Shown one piece after another: positions 53,879 to 62,552 of a stretch of DNA of 64,000 nt (its first letter is position 1; each line of letters starts with the position of its first letter). The notes under the pieces were generated by a model. The model worked only from the letters and a program-made list of their open reading frames with translations. It did no database searches and was not told the origin of the DNA. Made by a program: the position numbers and the translations under genes. The DNA lies in contig QCLI01000002.1 in the NCBI GenBank assembly GCA_003214695.1, positions 112,789-176,788 on the forward strand, read 5' to 3'. Source of the stretch: Prochlorococcus sp. AG-412-P08. GTDB lineage: Bacteria > Cyanobacteriota > Cyanobacteriia > PCC-6307 > Cyanobiaceae.

Positions 53879-55216
53879 ATGATGAATGCAGGGCCATTTG
53901 ATAACCTTCCCCCATTAAGCAAGAGCGATGCCTTAAGGATTCTGAAAACTCCCATAAATGATTTAGCTTTGTCAAGCGACTATTACAAGGCAGTTTTTCA
54001 CCTTTCAAAATATTATTGCTCTGAATCTGAAAAAGCTCTTCTAGATTTAGTTAAATCTGACTCTAAAGAAGCCTCAGTTCTTCTTGCGAAGAGAAAAGCA
54101 ATTGAGGTGTTAGGAAGAATGAAATGTAAAAAAGCAATTCCATATATAGGTAAGACTTTGAACAGTTCTGATCCTTTTCTTGTTGAGCACTCTGCGTGGG
54201 CATTACAAGAAATTGGTTGCAATAATATAGATTTTCATAATTGTATTGGCTCATTATTAGATAATCCAAATCATAATCACCGAGTTCTTATTCAAAGCTT
54301 GGCTAAGATGAACGCAATTACACAACTTTCGAAAATAGAAAAAGTTTACTATAAAAATAATATATCTCCAGGAACTAAGGGAGCATCAATAGCAGCAATA
54401 AAGATGCTGACTGGTAAGTTAAGTGATACTGATCTTTTACGAAATTATCTAGATCTTGATAATCAAAATGACCGACAAGCTGCTGTTCAAGATGTTATTG
54501 ACTCACAAGCATATAAATTGTTGGGCTATGTTCTTAAGACGCCTATTTCACCTTTCTTTAGGATACGAGCTCTTGACTTACTTTGGCCGAAGATACAAAG
54601 TGAATCTTTAGAATTTAATATTCTAGATTCTATTGAATTTGTTTTATTAGACGATCCTAGGGAAATAAGATTAATTAAGAATAAGATATCCCCTCCTGAC
54701 ATTAATGTATTAATACATGATCTTCTTAGCCCAGACTTTAATCAATGTTACGCTTCTCTGAAGATTCTTCTTGAACAAAAACCAAGTGAGATACTTCTAG
54801 CTTTAGAAAATAATTGGGATAAATTAATAAAAGATTATGGCGCGGTTTATTTCCTTGTCATTCTTTTTAGATATATGGACATACCTTTACTAGATTTCAA
54901 GAAGCTAGCTTTGGAATTAATAGAGCATTGCTTAGATCAATCTTGGTCTCCATTTATGAAATTTAAGCCCCAAGCAATTCTATTGTCATGTCAACTTGAT
55001 ACTAATCTTTTTAAAACTAATTTTGATAATTGGTTAGATGAGAGCATTTCTCCAAATTGGCTATGTCGTTATTCAGCTTTAATGTGTTATGAGAGATTAA
55101 TGGAAAATAACAAGTTTAATATTAAGAAGGATAAAATATTAGAAAAAAAAACCGACTCTAATGAATTTGTTAGCTTAAAAGCAAAGTACATATTAAAGAA
55201 CTTATTTTTTGAATAA
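53879..55216 (+). CDS. cpeY: CpeY-like phycoerythrobilin:alpha-PE lyase (HEAT repeats)
   Basis: About 445 aa; DNLPPLSKSDALRILKTPINDLALSSDYYKAVFHLSKY; listed TTG start at 53867, ATG at 53879 preferred. Confidence 0.87.
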   Translation: MMNAGPFDNLPPLSKSDALRILKTPINDLALSSDYYKAVFHLSKYYCSESEKALLDLVKSDSKEASVLLAKRKAIEVLGRMKCKKAIPYIGKTLNSSDPFLVEHSAWALQEIGCNNIDFHNCIGSLLDNPNHNHRVLIQSLAKMNAITQLSKIEKVYYKNNISPGTKGASIAAIKMLTGKLSDTDLLRNYLDLDNQNDRQAAVQDVIDSQAYKLLGYVLKTPISPFFRIRALDLLWPKIQSESLEFNILDSIEFVLLDDPREIRLIKNKISPPDINVLIHDLLSPDFNQCYASLKILLEQKPSEILLALENNWDKLIKDYGAVYFLVILFRYMDIPLLDFKKLALELIEHCLDQSWSPFMKFKPQAILLSCQLDTNLFKTNFDNWLDESISPNWLCRYSALMCYERLMENNKFNIKKDKILEKKTDSNEFVSLKAKYILKNLFFE

Positions 55217-55226
55217 TTGCTTAAAC

Positions 55227-55808
55227 TCACATATCATCTATTTTCTGAAATTTTAAGTAACCATTGTCAGATCCCCAAATTTTTTGACCTGTTTCAATAT
55301 CAAAACCTTCATCAAGACTTAGGAAATTATTTTTATCAAATATAACTTTACTTACAAGATAAGTTTTCCTCCCATCTCTTTCAATAATATGATTGCAACC
55401 TTTTTTTAAATGCCCTGTATAACAATCATTTTTAGATTTGTAAAAATTCATTTCACAGCTTTCTCTTAGGGATAGCTGTGAACTATTTATTGTCGAGAGT
55501 ATTTCAGTTTCAAACCCTCCACCTGCAAATCTATAGGAGTTTTCTATTTTATAGTTTTGCATGATGAAAACCTTACCTTTAATTAAAAGCTTATGTACGG
55601 CCTGCCTGTATGGTGACCAAGGCGAATGGTTATAACTTTGTTCTGAATAAAAGCTTACGCCCTTTAGCAAAGACCAAGGTAAAAGTCTAAAGAAGATATT
55701 AATGTGAGCATACAATCTAGGAGCCTCCTCAGCTTGTACCTTATTACTATACCTACCACAGATTGTTTTAATAAAGATAGACTTTTCTTGGCTATGAGTA
55801 TTTTTCAT
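55227..55808 (-). CDS. cpeT: CpeT-type bilin lyase
   Basis: CGRYSNKVQAEEAPRLYAHINIFFRLLP, YSEQSYNHSPWSPYRQAVHKL; internal start MKNTHSQEK avoids overlap with cpeS. Confidence 0.9.
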   Translation of the reverse strand: MKNTHSQEKSIFIKTICGRYSNKVQAEEAPRLYAHINIFFRLLPWSLLKGVSFYSEQSYNHSPWSPYRQAVHKLLIKGKVFIMQNYKIENSYRFAGGGFETEILSTINSSQLSLRESCEMNFYKSKNDCYTGHLKKGCNHIIERDGRKTYLVSKVIFDKNNFLSLDEGFDIETGQKIWGSDNGYLKFQKIDDM

Positions 55809-55821
55809 ATTAAATTTATTT

Positions 55822-56352
55822 CTATACTTTGCGAACTTCAGATGCAAATGATGTTTGAAGAATTGCACCCTTGCTTTTAGATCTTATTACGGAAGACCTG
55901 CACCTTACATTCTGATGAATAAACCAAATGCGCTCTTCTGCAATTGTTTGTTGGTAGGCACTAGAAAAGATAATTGTTCCGTCAGATGAAATTACATACT
56001 TTGTTATTGCCTGTATATCTTCTGCATAACCTTTACTTCTTAAAATAATTCCAGAATTGATTGAGTATTTGATAGGAATTAATAAACTATTCCCTTTGAC
56101 TTGCTTCTGAATCTCTGAATTGTCTGCCCAGTTTGACTCGCCTATCCACTCTATCTCAAATGGAGAAACAACTTTTTCTTGAGAATAACCAACAATATCA
56201 AGGTATTCTTCTACTCTTGTGTCATTTTTGCTAAGCAAATTAATTCTAATATTGCTAACTATTTCTTCGAATTGCTTGAAGGCCAAAGAGTGGCCGCTTC
56301 TCATTGAGCTCCACTGCCCTGCACTTTTAATTACAAATTCCTCAATCTCCAT
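55822..56352 (-). CDS. cpeS: CpeS-type bilin lyase
   Basis: 176 aa; MEIEEFVIKSAGQWSSMRSGHSLAFKQFEEIVSNI, IEWIGES. Confidence 0.9.
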   Translation of the reverse strand: MEIEEFVIKSAGQWSSMRSGHSLAFKQFEEIVSNIRINLLSKNDTRVEEYLDIVGYSQEKVVSPFEIEWIGESNWADNSEIQKQVKGNSLLIPIKYSINSGIILRSKGYAEDIQAITKYVISSDGTIIFSSAYQQTIAEERIWFIHQNVRCRSSVIRSKSKGAILQTSFASEVRKV

Positions 56353-56546
56353 TTGGAGGCTTGAATTATTATTCTGAATCTAATTCAGTTTGATTGACGC
56401 TACCATTCTGAATCATCCTAACCATTGATTCGACCATCATTGACATAGCCATTGGAATTTTCTTACCTGAAGGAGTCTTTGATGATTGGTTCCCTGGTCT
56501 TTGATTTGAAGTTGGCCTGTTAATAGTCATGCAACATAGGTTCTCC

Positions 56547-57353
56547 TTAATAAATTACGTTATCACTAGTTGCATAACCTTTTCTAAACTTTGCTGTATT
56601 GATAAAGCTTGATGTAGTTGATCCGCAAGGCGAATTCCAGAATCTTGCAAATGGAACTATATCTTCTCCGAAGAATTCTTCATATTCTAAGGAATCAATC
56701 AAGAAATCAACATGTCCAGTGAAACCTTCTTTATTTATTAGCTTGATGCTTTCTTGTAATTCTTTTTGTTCAATTAATGGTCTTCCTAATAGATGCATGA
56801 AATTCAGTTCTAGGCACCTTTGTTGAGAGACACTTTCAACAAAATGATGGCGGTAGAAATCTGACTTACTTAGTTCGCGAATAAATTCTCTAATTGAAAT
56901 ATCACCATTCCTTAGTCTTCGGTGTATTTCAGGAGGACATTCGCTTGACATCGGACGCAAATTGCCAAAAACCTGCTTATAAGATTCATTTATTGCTATC
57001 AACAGAGACTCATCACTATGAGGCTCAAACCTTTTGTAAGTAAATAAATCTTTAGAGTTATGTGTTAATTTGACTCTACTAATATTTTTTTCATTTGAAT
57101 ACCTCTCTCGCTTGAAAGCAGAACGCATCCTTATCATATTTTCATTACTTATTTCTTTGGGCTTAGTTTTTGAATTGATGGTAAACAAATTTTCTTGACC
57201 AGGCATACATTTACTCCTACAATGCATTATATATGTCATTAGACTGCTTCCTGAGACACGTTTTTTGCCATATGCTATATAAGGTGAATGATCAATTTCG
57301 GATAGCTTTAATTCTAACTCATGCTTTAAAGCACTTTTCATTTCTTGAGTCAT
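56547..57353 (-). CDS. ppeC: phycoerythrin-associated linker polypeptide (gamma-like)
   Basis: 268 aa; PBS_linker_poly features (ESYKQVFGNLRP, LRNGDISIREFIRELSKSDFYRHHF, RCLELNFMHLLGRPL, FLIDSLEYEEFFGEDIVPF). Confidence 0.88.
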   Translation of the reverse strand: MTQEMKSALKHELELKLSEIDHSPYIAYGKKRVSGSSLMTYIMHCRSKCMPGQENLFTINSKTKPKEISNENMIRMRSAFKRERYSNEKNISRVKLTHNSKDLFTYKRFEPHSDESLLIAINESYKQVFGNLRPMSSECPPEIHRRLRNGDISIREFIRELSKSDFYRHHFVESVSQQRCLELNFMHLLGRPLIEQKELQESIKLINKEGFTGHVDFLIDSLEYEEFFGEDIVPFARFWNSPCGSTTSSFINTAKFRKGYATSDNVIY

Positions 57354-57572
57354 TAGATTAATTTTAGAAAAATGATTGTTCCAGCAAAGGTCCGCAATCT
57401 AGTTTCAATATCTATTCTTGCTTAATTTATCCAAACTTTTTATGTTCAAAATTGTGATTGAAATATAATTATAATAATCTCTATCGAAAACCATAATGGT
57501 TAGCGCATAAGAAGAATTTGCTTCTTTTAGGCTAGTTTTTTATTTATTTTAAAGAGCTTTAAGTGCTCAAAA

Positions 57573-57630
57573 TGAACCAATTGGATTTTTATGTGCTTCT
57601 CTGTGCTTCATTTGCGCATTCTGAGTGCCC
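57573..57630. repeat. degenerate helically phased GTGCTTC/GCGCATT/GTGCCC repeats
   Basis: Repeat starts at 57573, 57593, 57603, 57614 and 57625 (spacing 20, 10, 11, 11) in the divergent intergenic region. Confidence 0.5.
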
Positions 57631-57716
57631 AATAGTTGTTTTTATATTAAAGTATTTTCTGATATTAGTAGGTAACTTCAGGTGCAAAATATGAAAAGAG
57701 TTAGAGGGATTTGAAG

Positions 57717-58355
57717 ATGAAGAAGTTTCGTAGGTTTCTTTCAATTACGTTCATAGTCGGATTAATTATTTTATTAGTTTCGCTTATCCAGACCTATGGG
57801 ATAGGACCTCTTCGTGATGCTGTCGAAGAAATGGGATTCTGGGCTCCTTTTGGAATACTTATGCTTCGTGGAATAAGCGTCATTCTTCCTGCATTGCCTA
57901 GTTCTGTTTATTCGCTTTTGGCGGGCTCTCTGCTTGGATTTAAAACAGGCTATGTAACTATCGTCCTTTCCGATCTTATTTTTTGCCAAATGGCTTTTTT
58001 TATAGCAAGAAAATTTGGCCGTGAACCTGTTCGTCGCTTGGTAGGAGTGAAGGCAATGAAGAGAATCGAAGGTTTTAATCAAAATCAATTGGAAGGCAAT
58101 TTCTTCTTGATGACAGGACTTCTGATGACAGGACTTTTTGATTTCCTTAGCTACGCTTTAGGCATTGGTGGGACGCGTTGGCGTCTTTTTACTCCGGCGT
58201 TAATTATCAGTCTCTTAATTAGTGATTCTATTATTGTTGCTGTTGGTGCTGGTGTAAGTCAGGGGGCTGGTTTGATGCTTGGGGCTGCTTTACTGGGAAT
58301 GTTTGCACTTGCAACTATTACTGGCTTTAATAAAAATAAAAGATCTAGTATTTAG
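57717..58355 (+). CDS. DedA/TVP38 (SNARE-associated) family membrane protein
   Basis: TM-rich; GFWAPFGILMLRGISVILPALPSSVYSLLAGSLLGFKTGYVTIVLSDLIFCQMAFFIARKFGREPVRRLVG. Confidence 0.88.
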   Translation: MKKFRRFLSITFIVGLIILLVSLIQTYGIGPLRDAVEEMGFWAPFGILMLRGISVILPALPSSVYSLLAGSLLGFKTGYVTIVLSDLIFCQMAFFIARKFGREPVRRLVGVKAMKRIEGFNQNQLEGNFFLMTGLLMTGLFDFLSYALGIGGTRWRLFTPALIISLLISDSIIVAVGAGVSQGAGLMLGAALLGMFALATITGFNKNKRSSI

Positions 58356-58486
58356 TGAATAAAAAGTCTAATTTCAGTTTTAAATATATATTTCGAATTT
58401 AGATAACTTCAACAAAGATATTTTGATTCTAGTAAACTTATATTTAATTATTTTTTCTCCTAAGATAAGCTTTTTAAGATGCCTTA

Positions 58487-58513
58487 AACTCTTTTTGCTA
58501 AGCAAAAAGAGTT
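58487..58513. terminator. 27 bp near-perfect inverted repeat, probable bidirectional terminator
   Basis: AACTCTTTTTGCT-A-AGCAAAAAGAGTT between the convergent DedA gene and the 58547 ORF. Confidence 0.55.
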
Positions 58514-58546
58514 GGATTAAGTGATTTTATTTAGAAGATATATTCA

Positions 58547-58792
58547 TCATTCAAGTTCTAGTAGCCTTAATCGGAATTTAGCAACATTAATTGCTTCAGA
58601 TGGAAAATTCTTGATGAAAGGATGATCTTTATTCTCCTCAATTATCTTATCTATCTTCTCTTCAGTTGTTAAACTGTCTTCAGCTTTAGATTTATTTTTC
58701 TTCCATGCTTCATCAAATATCATAGCAAAGCTATCTGCATTATTATAAGAGTTATTATGATCTTGCATCTTTAATAGGTATCTTCTTTTCAA
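58547..58792 (-). CDS. hypothetical protein
   Basis: 81 aa, charged, helix-rich; no family recognised. Confidence 0.6.
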   Translation of the reverse strand: MKRRYLLKMQDHNNSYNNADSFAMIFDEAWKKNKSKAEDSLTTEEKIDKIIEENKDHPFIKNFPSEAINVAKFRLRLLELE

Positions 58793-59047
58793 GATAGCAC
58801 TAGATTATCAAGATTGATCTGTAGGAACATTCATTTGAAAAAATATATTAGAAGTTCTAATGGAATAGGTTGAGAACTTTTTTGTCTCAATAGAAATATT
58901 GATCGAAAGAACATTTTAATGTACAGATAAAAGCTTTTATTGCTCAAATTTAGGAGATAAGCCTATGAGTTAACAGACTGACTTGTTTGCAAGAAAGTTG
59001 ATGGAGGTTTAATTTATACCTCGTTTTTTTACTACAACCTGAATAAA

Positions 59048-59123
59048 TGGTGCCAGGACGCAGATTTGAACTGCGGACACGGCGATTTTCAGTCGCCTGC
59101 TCTACCAACTGAGCTATCCCGGC
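59048..59123 (-). tRNA. tRNA-Phe (anticodon GAA), CCA encoded
   Basis: Reverse complement GCCGGGATAGCTCAGTTGGTAGAGCAGGCGACTGAAAATCGCCGTGTCCGCAGTTCAAATCTGCGTCCTGGCACCA. Confidence 0.97.
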
Positions 59124-59255
59124 TTAAAACGCTAGTAAAAGAAATAGCAGCTTTTATCTTATATCAACGCTAATTCCTATTGCGCAATTTCTTGGATTTC
59201 TGAATCGTTGATTTATGAAACCTGGGTTAGCCTAATTGGCTTTTTTGTGAATCAA

Positions 59256-60482
59256 TTATCGAGTGAATGCTTCCAATGCAAGTCTCGCAACCCCTTCTGC
59301 AGCTTGTTTTGAGCAGCTTCTGATTGGGATTCCTATTAACCTTTCCCTTATTCTCCTCCATTGTGGGTTCCCAGCCCCTCCACCAATGGTGATAATCTTT
59401 TTTGGGATATCAACATTCATTGATTTGAATCTCTCCCACCCCTGAGCTTCGATTCGAGCCAGGCCTTCAAGTATGCCATGTAGGAATAAAGAGTCACTTA
59501 CTGGCCTAGGTTCAAGTATTGGTTCTAAATAGGGATCATCAATAGGAAATCGTTCACCTTGAAATGTAAGAGGACGAAACATGAGGCCACTATCTGATTC
59601 AGGATTAATTTGTCTGCTGAGTTCAACTAAATTCTTGTCGTTAAAGAATCGTTTAAGCACGGCACAGCCTGCATTTGAAGCACCTCCGCATAGCCAGCGA
59701 TTGCCAACCCGGTGAGTTGTCACCCCTGGAAAATTTATTGGAGTTTTGACAAAACTTTTAATAACGATAGTGCTTCCCAAAACAGTAACACCTTCTGATA
59801 ATGAGGCACCTGTTGCAATAACAGATGCATTCGAGTCAGTTGTCCCAGCAATAATCTCAGTTTCTTTTGGAAGGTTTAATTCTTTTGCCCTATTTAAGCC
59901 AATCTTCCCAAATGATTTACCACTTGGGAGGATTTCGGGGAGTTTGTTTAGCCAATTTAGTTGGTGAATTTCTTGAGGCCATATGCCTTCTACAATCTTC
60001 CACCCGAGTTTGAGATTGTTACCTTCTTCCCCAAATGTCCAATCATTTAATAACCATCCACTAATCCAGTCTGCTTGATGTCTGAGAAGTATTTCATCTC
60101 CAAACTTATTGATTAATTTAGATGCTCTGCCAAAACCACTGGCTAAGTTTAAATTTTTATATTTCTTTTGAACAGCATTTTGTTCAGCTATACATGAATC
60201 AAAGTATGGCAAGGCATCTCCAAGAGAATTTCCGCTGTAATCACATCCCATTAACGTTCCAGAAGTTCCATCAATTGAACATGCGATAATTCTTTCTTTT
60301 TTCTTTGAAGGGATATTTTTTATAAGCTCCCTACAACTATTTTTCCAGTCCTCACATTTTTGTAGTCCGATGGAATATTCGCTTGATGAGTAATATATGA
60401 GCTCATAATTAATATTAATCAAAGCTATTCGAACACCGCTTGTGCCAAGATCTATTCCAAGCACTAACGGACTTTCTTGCAT
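59256..60482 (-). CDS. FGGY-family carbohydrate kinase
   Basis: 408 aa; VLGIDLGTSGVRIALI, IACSIDGTSGTLMGCD, TIGGGAGNPQWRRIRERLIGIPI. Confidence 0.93.
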   Translation of the reverse strand: MQESPLVLGIDLGTSGVRIALININYELIYYSSSEYSIGLQKCEDWKNSCRELIKNIPSKKKERIIACSIDGTSGTLMGCDYSGNSLGDALPYFDSCIAEQNAVQKKYKNLNLASGFGRASKLINKFGDEILLRHQADWISGWLLNDWTFGEEGNNLKLGWKIVEGIWPQEIHQLNWLNKLPEILPSGKSFGKIGLNRAKELNLPKETEIIAGTTDSNASVIATGASLSEGVTVLGSTIVIKSFVKTPINFPGVTTHRVGNRWLCGGASNAGCAVLKRFFNDKNLVELSRQINPESDSGLMFRPLTFQGERFPIDDPYLEPILEPRPVSDSLFLHGILEGLARIEAQGWERFKSMNVDIPKKIITIGGGAGNPQWRRIRERLIGIPIRSCSKQAAEGVARLALEAFTR

Positions 60483-60494
60483 TGATTTGATTTT

Positions 60495-61727
60495 TTATAT
60501 ATGAAGCTTCCTTAATTCAATTGCTTTTTCGCTCACATTTTCCCAGGGAAGTTGCAAATCGGGTCTCCCGAAATGACCATATGCTGCAACGTCTCGATAA
60601 AAGCGACCCTGTCTATTACTTGGGAGATCTTTAAGTCCAAATTGATCAATAATTGCTCCTGGCCTTAGGTCAAAATTCTTTTTAACCAAATCAGTAAACT
60701 CTTCATTTGAAAGTTTTCCAGTCCCAAACGTTTCTACCAAAATTGAAACTGGGTTCGCGACTCCAATTGCATAACTTAGTTGGACTTCTACACGATTTGC
60801 TAAACCAGCTGCAACAAGAGCTTTAGCTACAAACCTTGCTGCATAGGCTGCAGAACGATCTACTTTTGTTGGATCTTTACCTGAGAAGGCCCCACCTCCA
60901 TGTCTTGCATACCCTCCATATGTGTCAACAATAATTTTCCTTCCCGTTAAGCCAGCATCTCCTTGAGGCCCTCCTACTACAAATTTTCCAGTTGGATTAA
61001 CTAAGAAGCGAGTTTTCCCTTTTATAGGCTTGATGGGAAGCTCTTCAGTGGCTGGCTTTACAACAAAATCCCATAGTTCTTCACTGATTTTTTCCCTAAT
61101 TCCATTCTCGTTTGATATTCCCTTAACTGTCTCTGTGTGTTGTGTAGAAATGACGATTGTGTCAATTGCTATGGGCTCATTGTTTTCATAAAGAACACTT
61201 ACTTGGGTTTTCCCATCTGGTAAAAGGTATTCCAGATCTCCTTGATGCCTTACTTTTGCAAGCCTTCTTGAGAGCCTATGAGCAATACTGATAGGTAGAG
61301 GCATTAATTCGGGAGTTTCATTACAGGCGAAGCCAAACATTATCCCTTGATCCCCAGCACCTATTTTATCGAAAGGATTGTCACTGTTATCATCGGCTTC
61401 ATCTACACCTTGAGCAATATCTGGTGATTGTTGGTCTAATGCGACGAGTACTGAACAGCTGTTAGCATCAAAACCACCTGCTCTAGCACCGGAGTATCCA
61501 ATCTCTTTAATTACTTCTCTTACTAAATTAATGAAATCTACCTTTGCTTTAGAGGTGATTTCTCCAGTGATTAGACATAACCCAGTGTTTACAACAGTTT
61601 CACAAGCTACTCTGCTGTTTGGATCTTGCTCTAAAAGTGCATCTAATATGGCATCACTAACTTGATCACAAATTTTGTCAGGATGCCCTTCTGTTACTGA
61701 CTCGGAAGTGAAAACAAAATTGCTCAA
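60495..61727 (-). CDS. metK: S-adenosylmethionine synthetase
   Basis: 410 aa; [56 protein letters not shown]. Confidence 0.98.
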   Translation of the reverse strand: MSNFVFTSESVTEGHPDKICDQVSDAILDALLEQDPNSRVACETVVNTGLCLITGEITSKAKVDFINLVREVIKEIGYSGARAGGFDANSCSVLVALDQQSPDIAQGVDEADDNSDNPFDKIGAGDQGIMFGFACNETPELMPLPISIAHRLSRRLAKVRHQGDLEYLLPDGKTQVSVLYENNEPIAIDTIVISTQHTETVKGISNENGIREKISEELWDFVVKPATEELPIKPIKGKTRFLVNPTGKFVVGGPQGDAGLTGRKIIVDTYGGYARHGGGAFSGKDPTKVDRSAAYAARFVAKALVAAGLANRVEVQLSYAIGVANPVSILVETFGTGKLSNEEFTDLVKKNFDLRPGAIIDQFGLKDLPSNRQGRFYRDVAAYGHFGRPDLQLPWENVSEKAIELRKLHI

Positions 61728-61761
61728 GGCTTTTAATTACTTATAACTTTATTGTATAAGA

Positions 61762-62538
61762 TCATTTAAAGCTTAACTCATTCCAATGATTAATTAGATG
61801 GTGATGCTCGAACAACAAAGGTGGTTTTTCCCATCCAGCAGTGTATCCAATAGCAACTGCTACACCAGCAGCTTTTGCCATTTTGAGATCAGTATCTGAA
61901 TCACCAATTAGAGCGCACTCTGAGATCTTTGAATTCATTAGTTTACATAGTTTCTTGATAGCTATTGGACTTGGCTTAGGAGGATTATCTTCTGAGCTCC
62001 AAAAAAAAGGAAATTGCTTTTCCAGTTTATTATTTATTAAAAAACTTTCAATTCCAGCCCTGGAGTCATTGCTAATAATTGCAAGCTTCAGTTCTCGTTT
62101 CGTAGACTTTTTAACTAAATCAACTATTCCAGGAAGAAGCTCTTCTCGAATATTGTTAATTTTGGAATTCAGTGATTGTCGTGAAGTTCGTTCAAAAATC
62201 TCATTTGCCATTTCTAATGATTTCGACCAGCTTTTACCTAGAAGACAGAATATAGTTGCAGTTGAAATTAAATTATCCTTCATTGAAGCTATTGCCATAG
62301 GACCATTTGGGTCTATGGAACTTTTTCTTAACCCGTAGGCTTTTGATAATAGGTAGTTGAGCCTGGTTATTTCTGATACAGTGCACTCTTCTCTTTGGAA
62401 GATTTTTTTTGCTAGCTCTTTTCTAGATCTTGCTAATGCTAAGAGCCGGTTTTGACTATTAATTAAAGTACCATCTTTGTCAAATAAAATACCACTAATC
62501 CTACATATAGGGTTCCCCTTTATAAGGAGCTGATGCAT
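61762..62538 (-). CDS. HAD-superfamily hydrolase
   Basis: 258 aa; GILFDKDGTLINS, IISNDSRAGIESFL, ALIGDSDTDLKMAKAAGV. Confidence 0.93.
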   Translation of the reverse strand: MHQLLIKGNPICRISGILFDKDGTLINSQNRLLALARSRKELAKKIFQREECTVSEITRLNYLLSKAYGLRKSSIDPNGPMAIASMKDNLISTATIFCLLGKSWSKSLEMANEIFERTSRQSLNSKINNIREELLPGIVDLVKKSTKRELKLAIISNDSRAGIESFLINNKLEKQFPFFWSSEDNPPKPSPIAIKKLCKLMNSKISECALIGDSDTDLKMAKAAGVAVAIGYTAGWEKPPLLFEHHHLINHWNELSFK

Positions 62539-62552
62539 TACAGTTTGACTTT

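Noticed and set aside
61841-62338. 165-aa plus-strand ORF opposite the HAD hydrolase
   Set aside because: Shadow ORF; HAD motifs are present only in the minus-strand frame.
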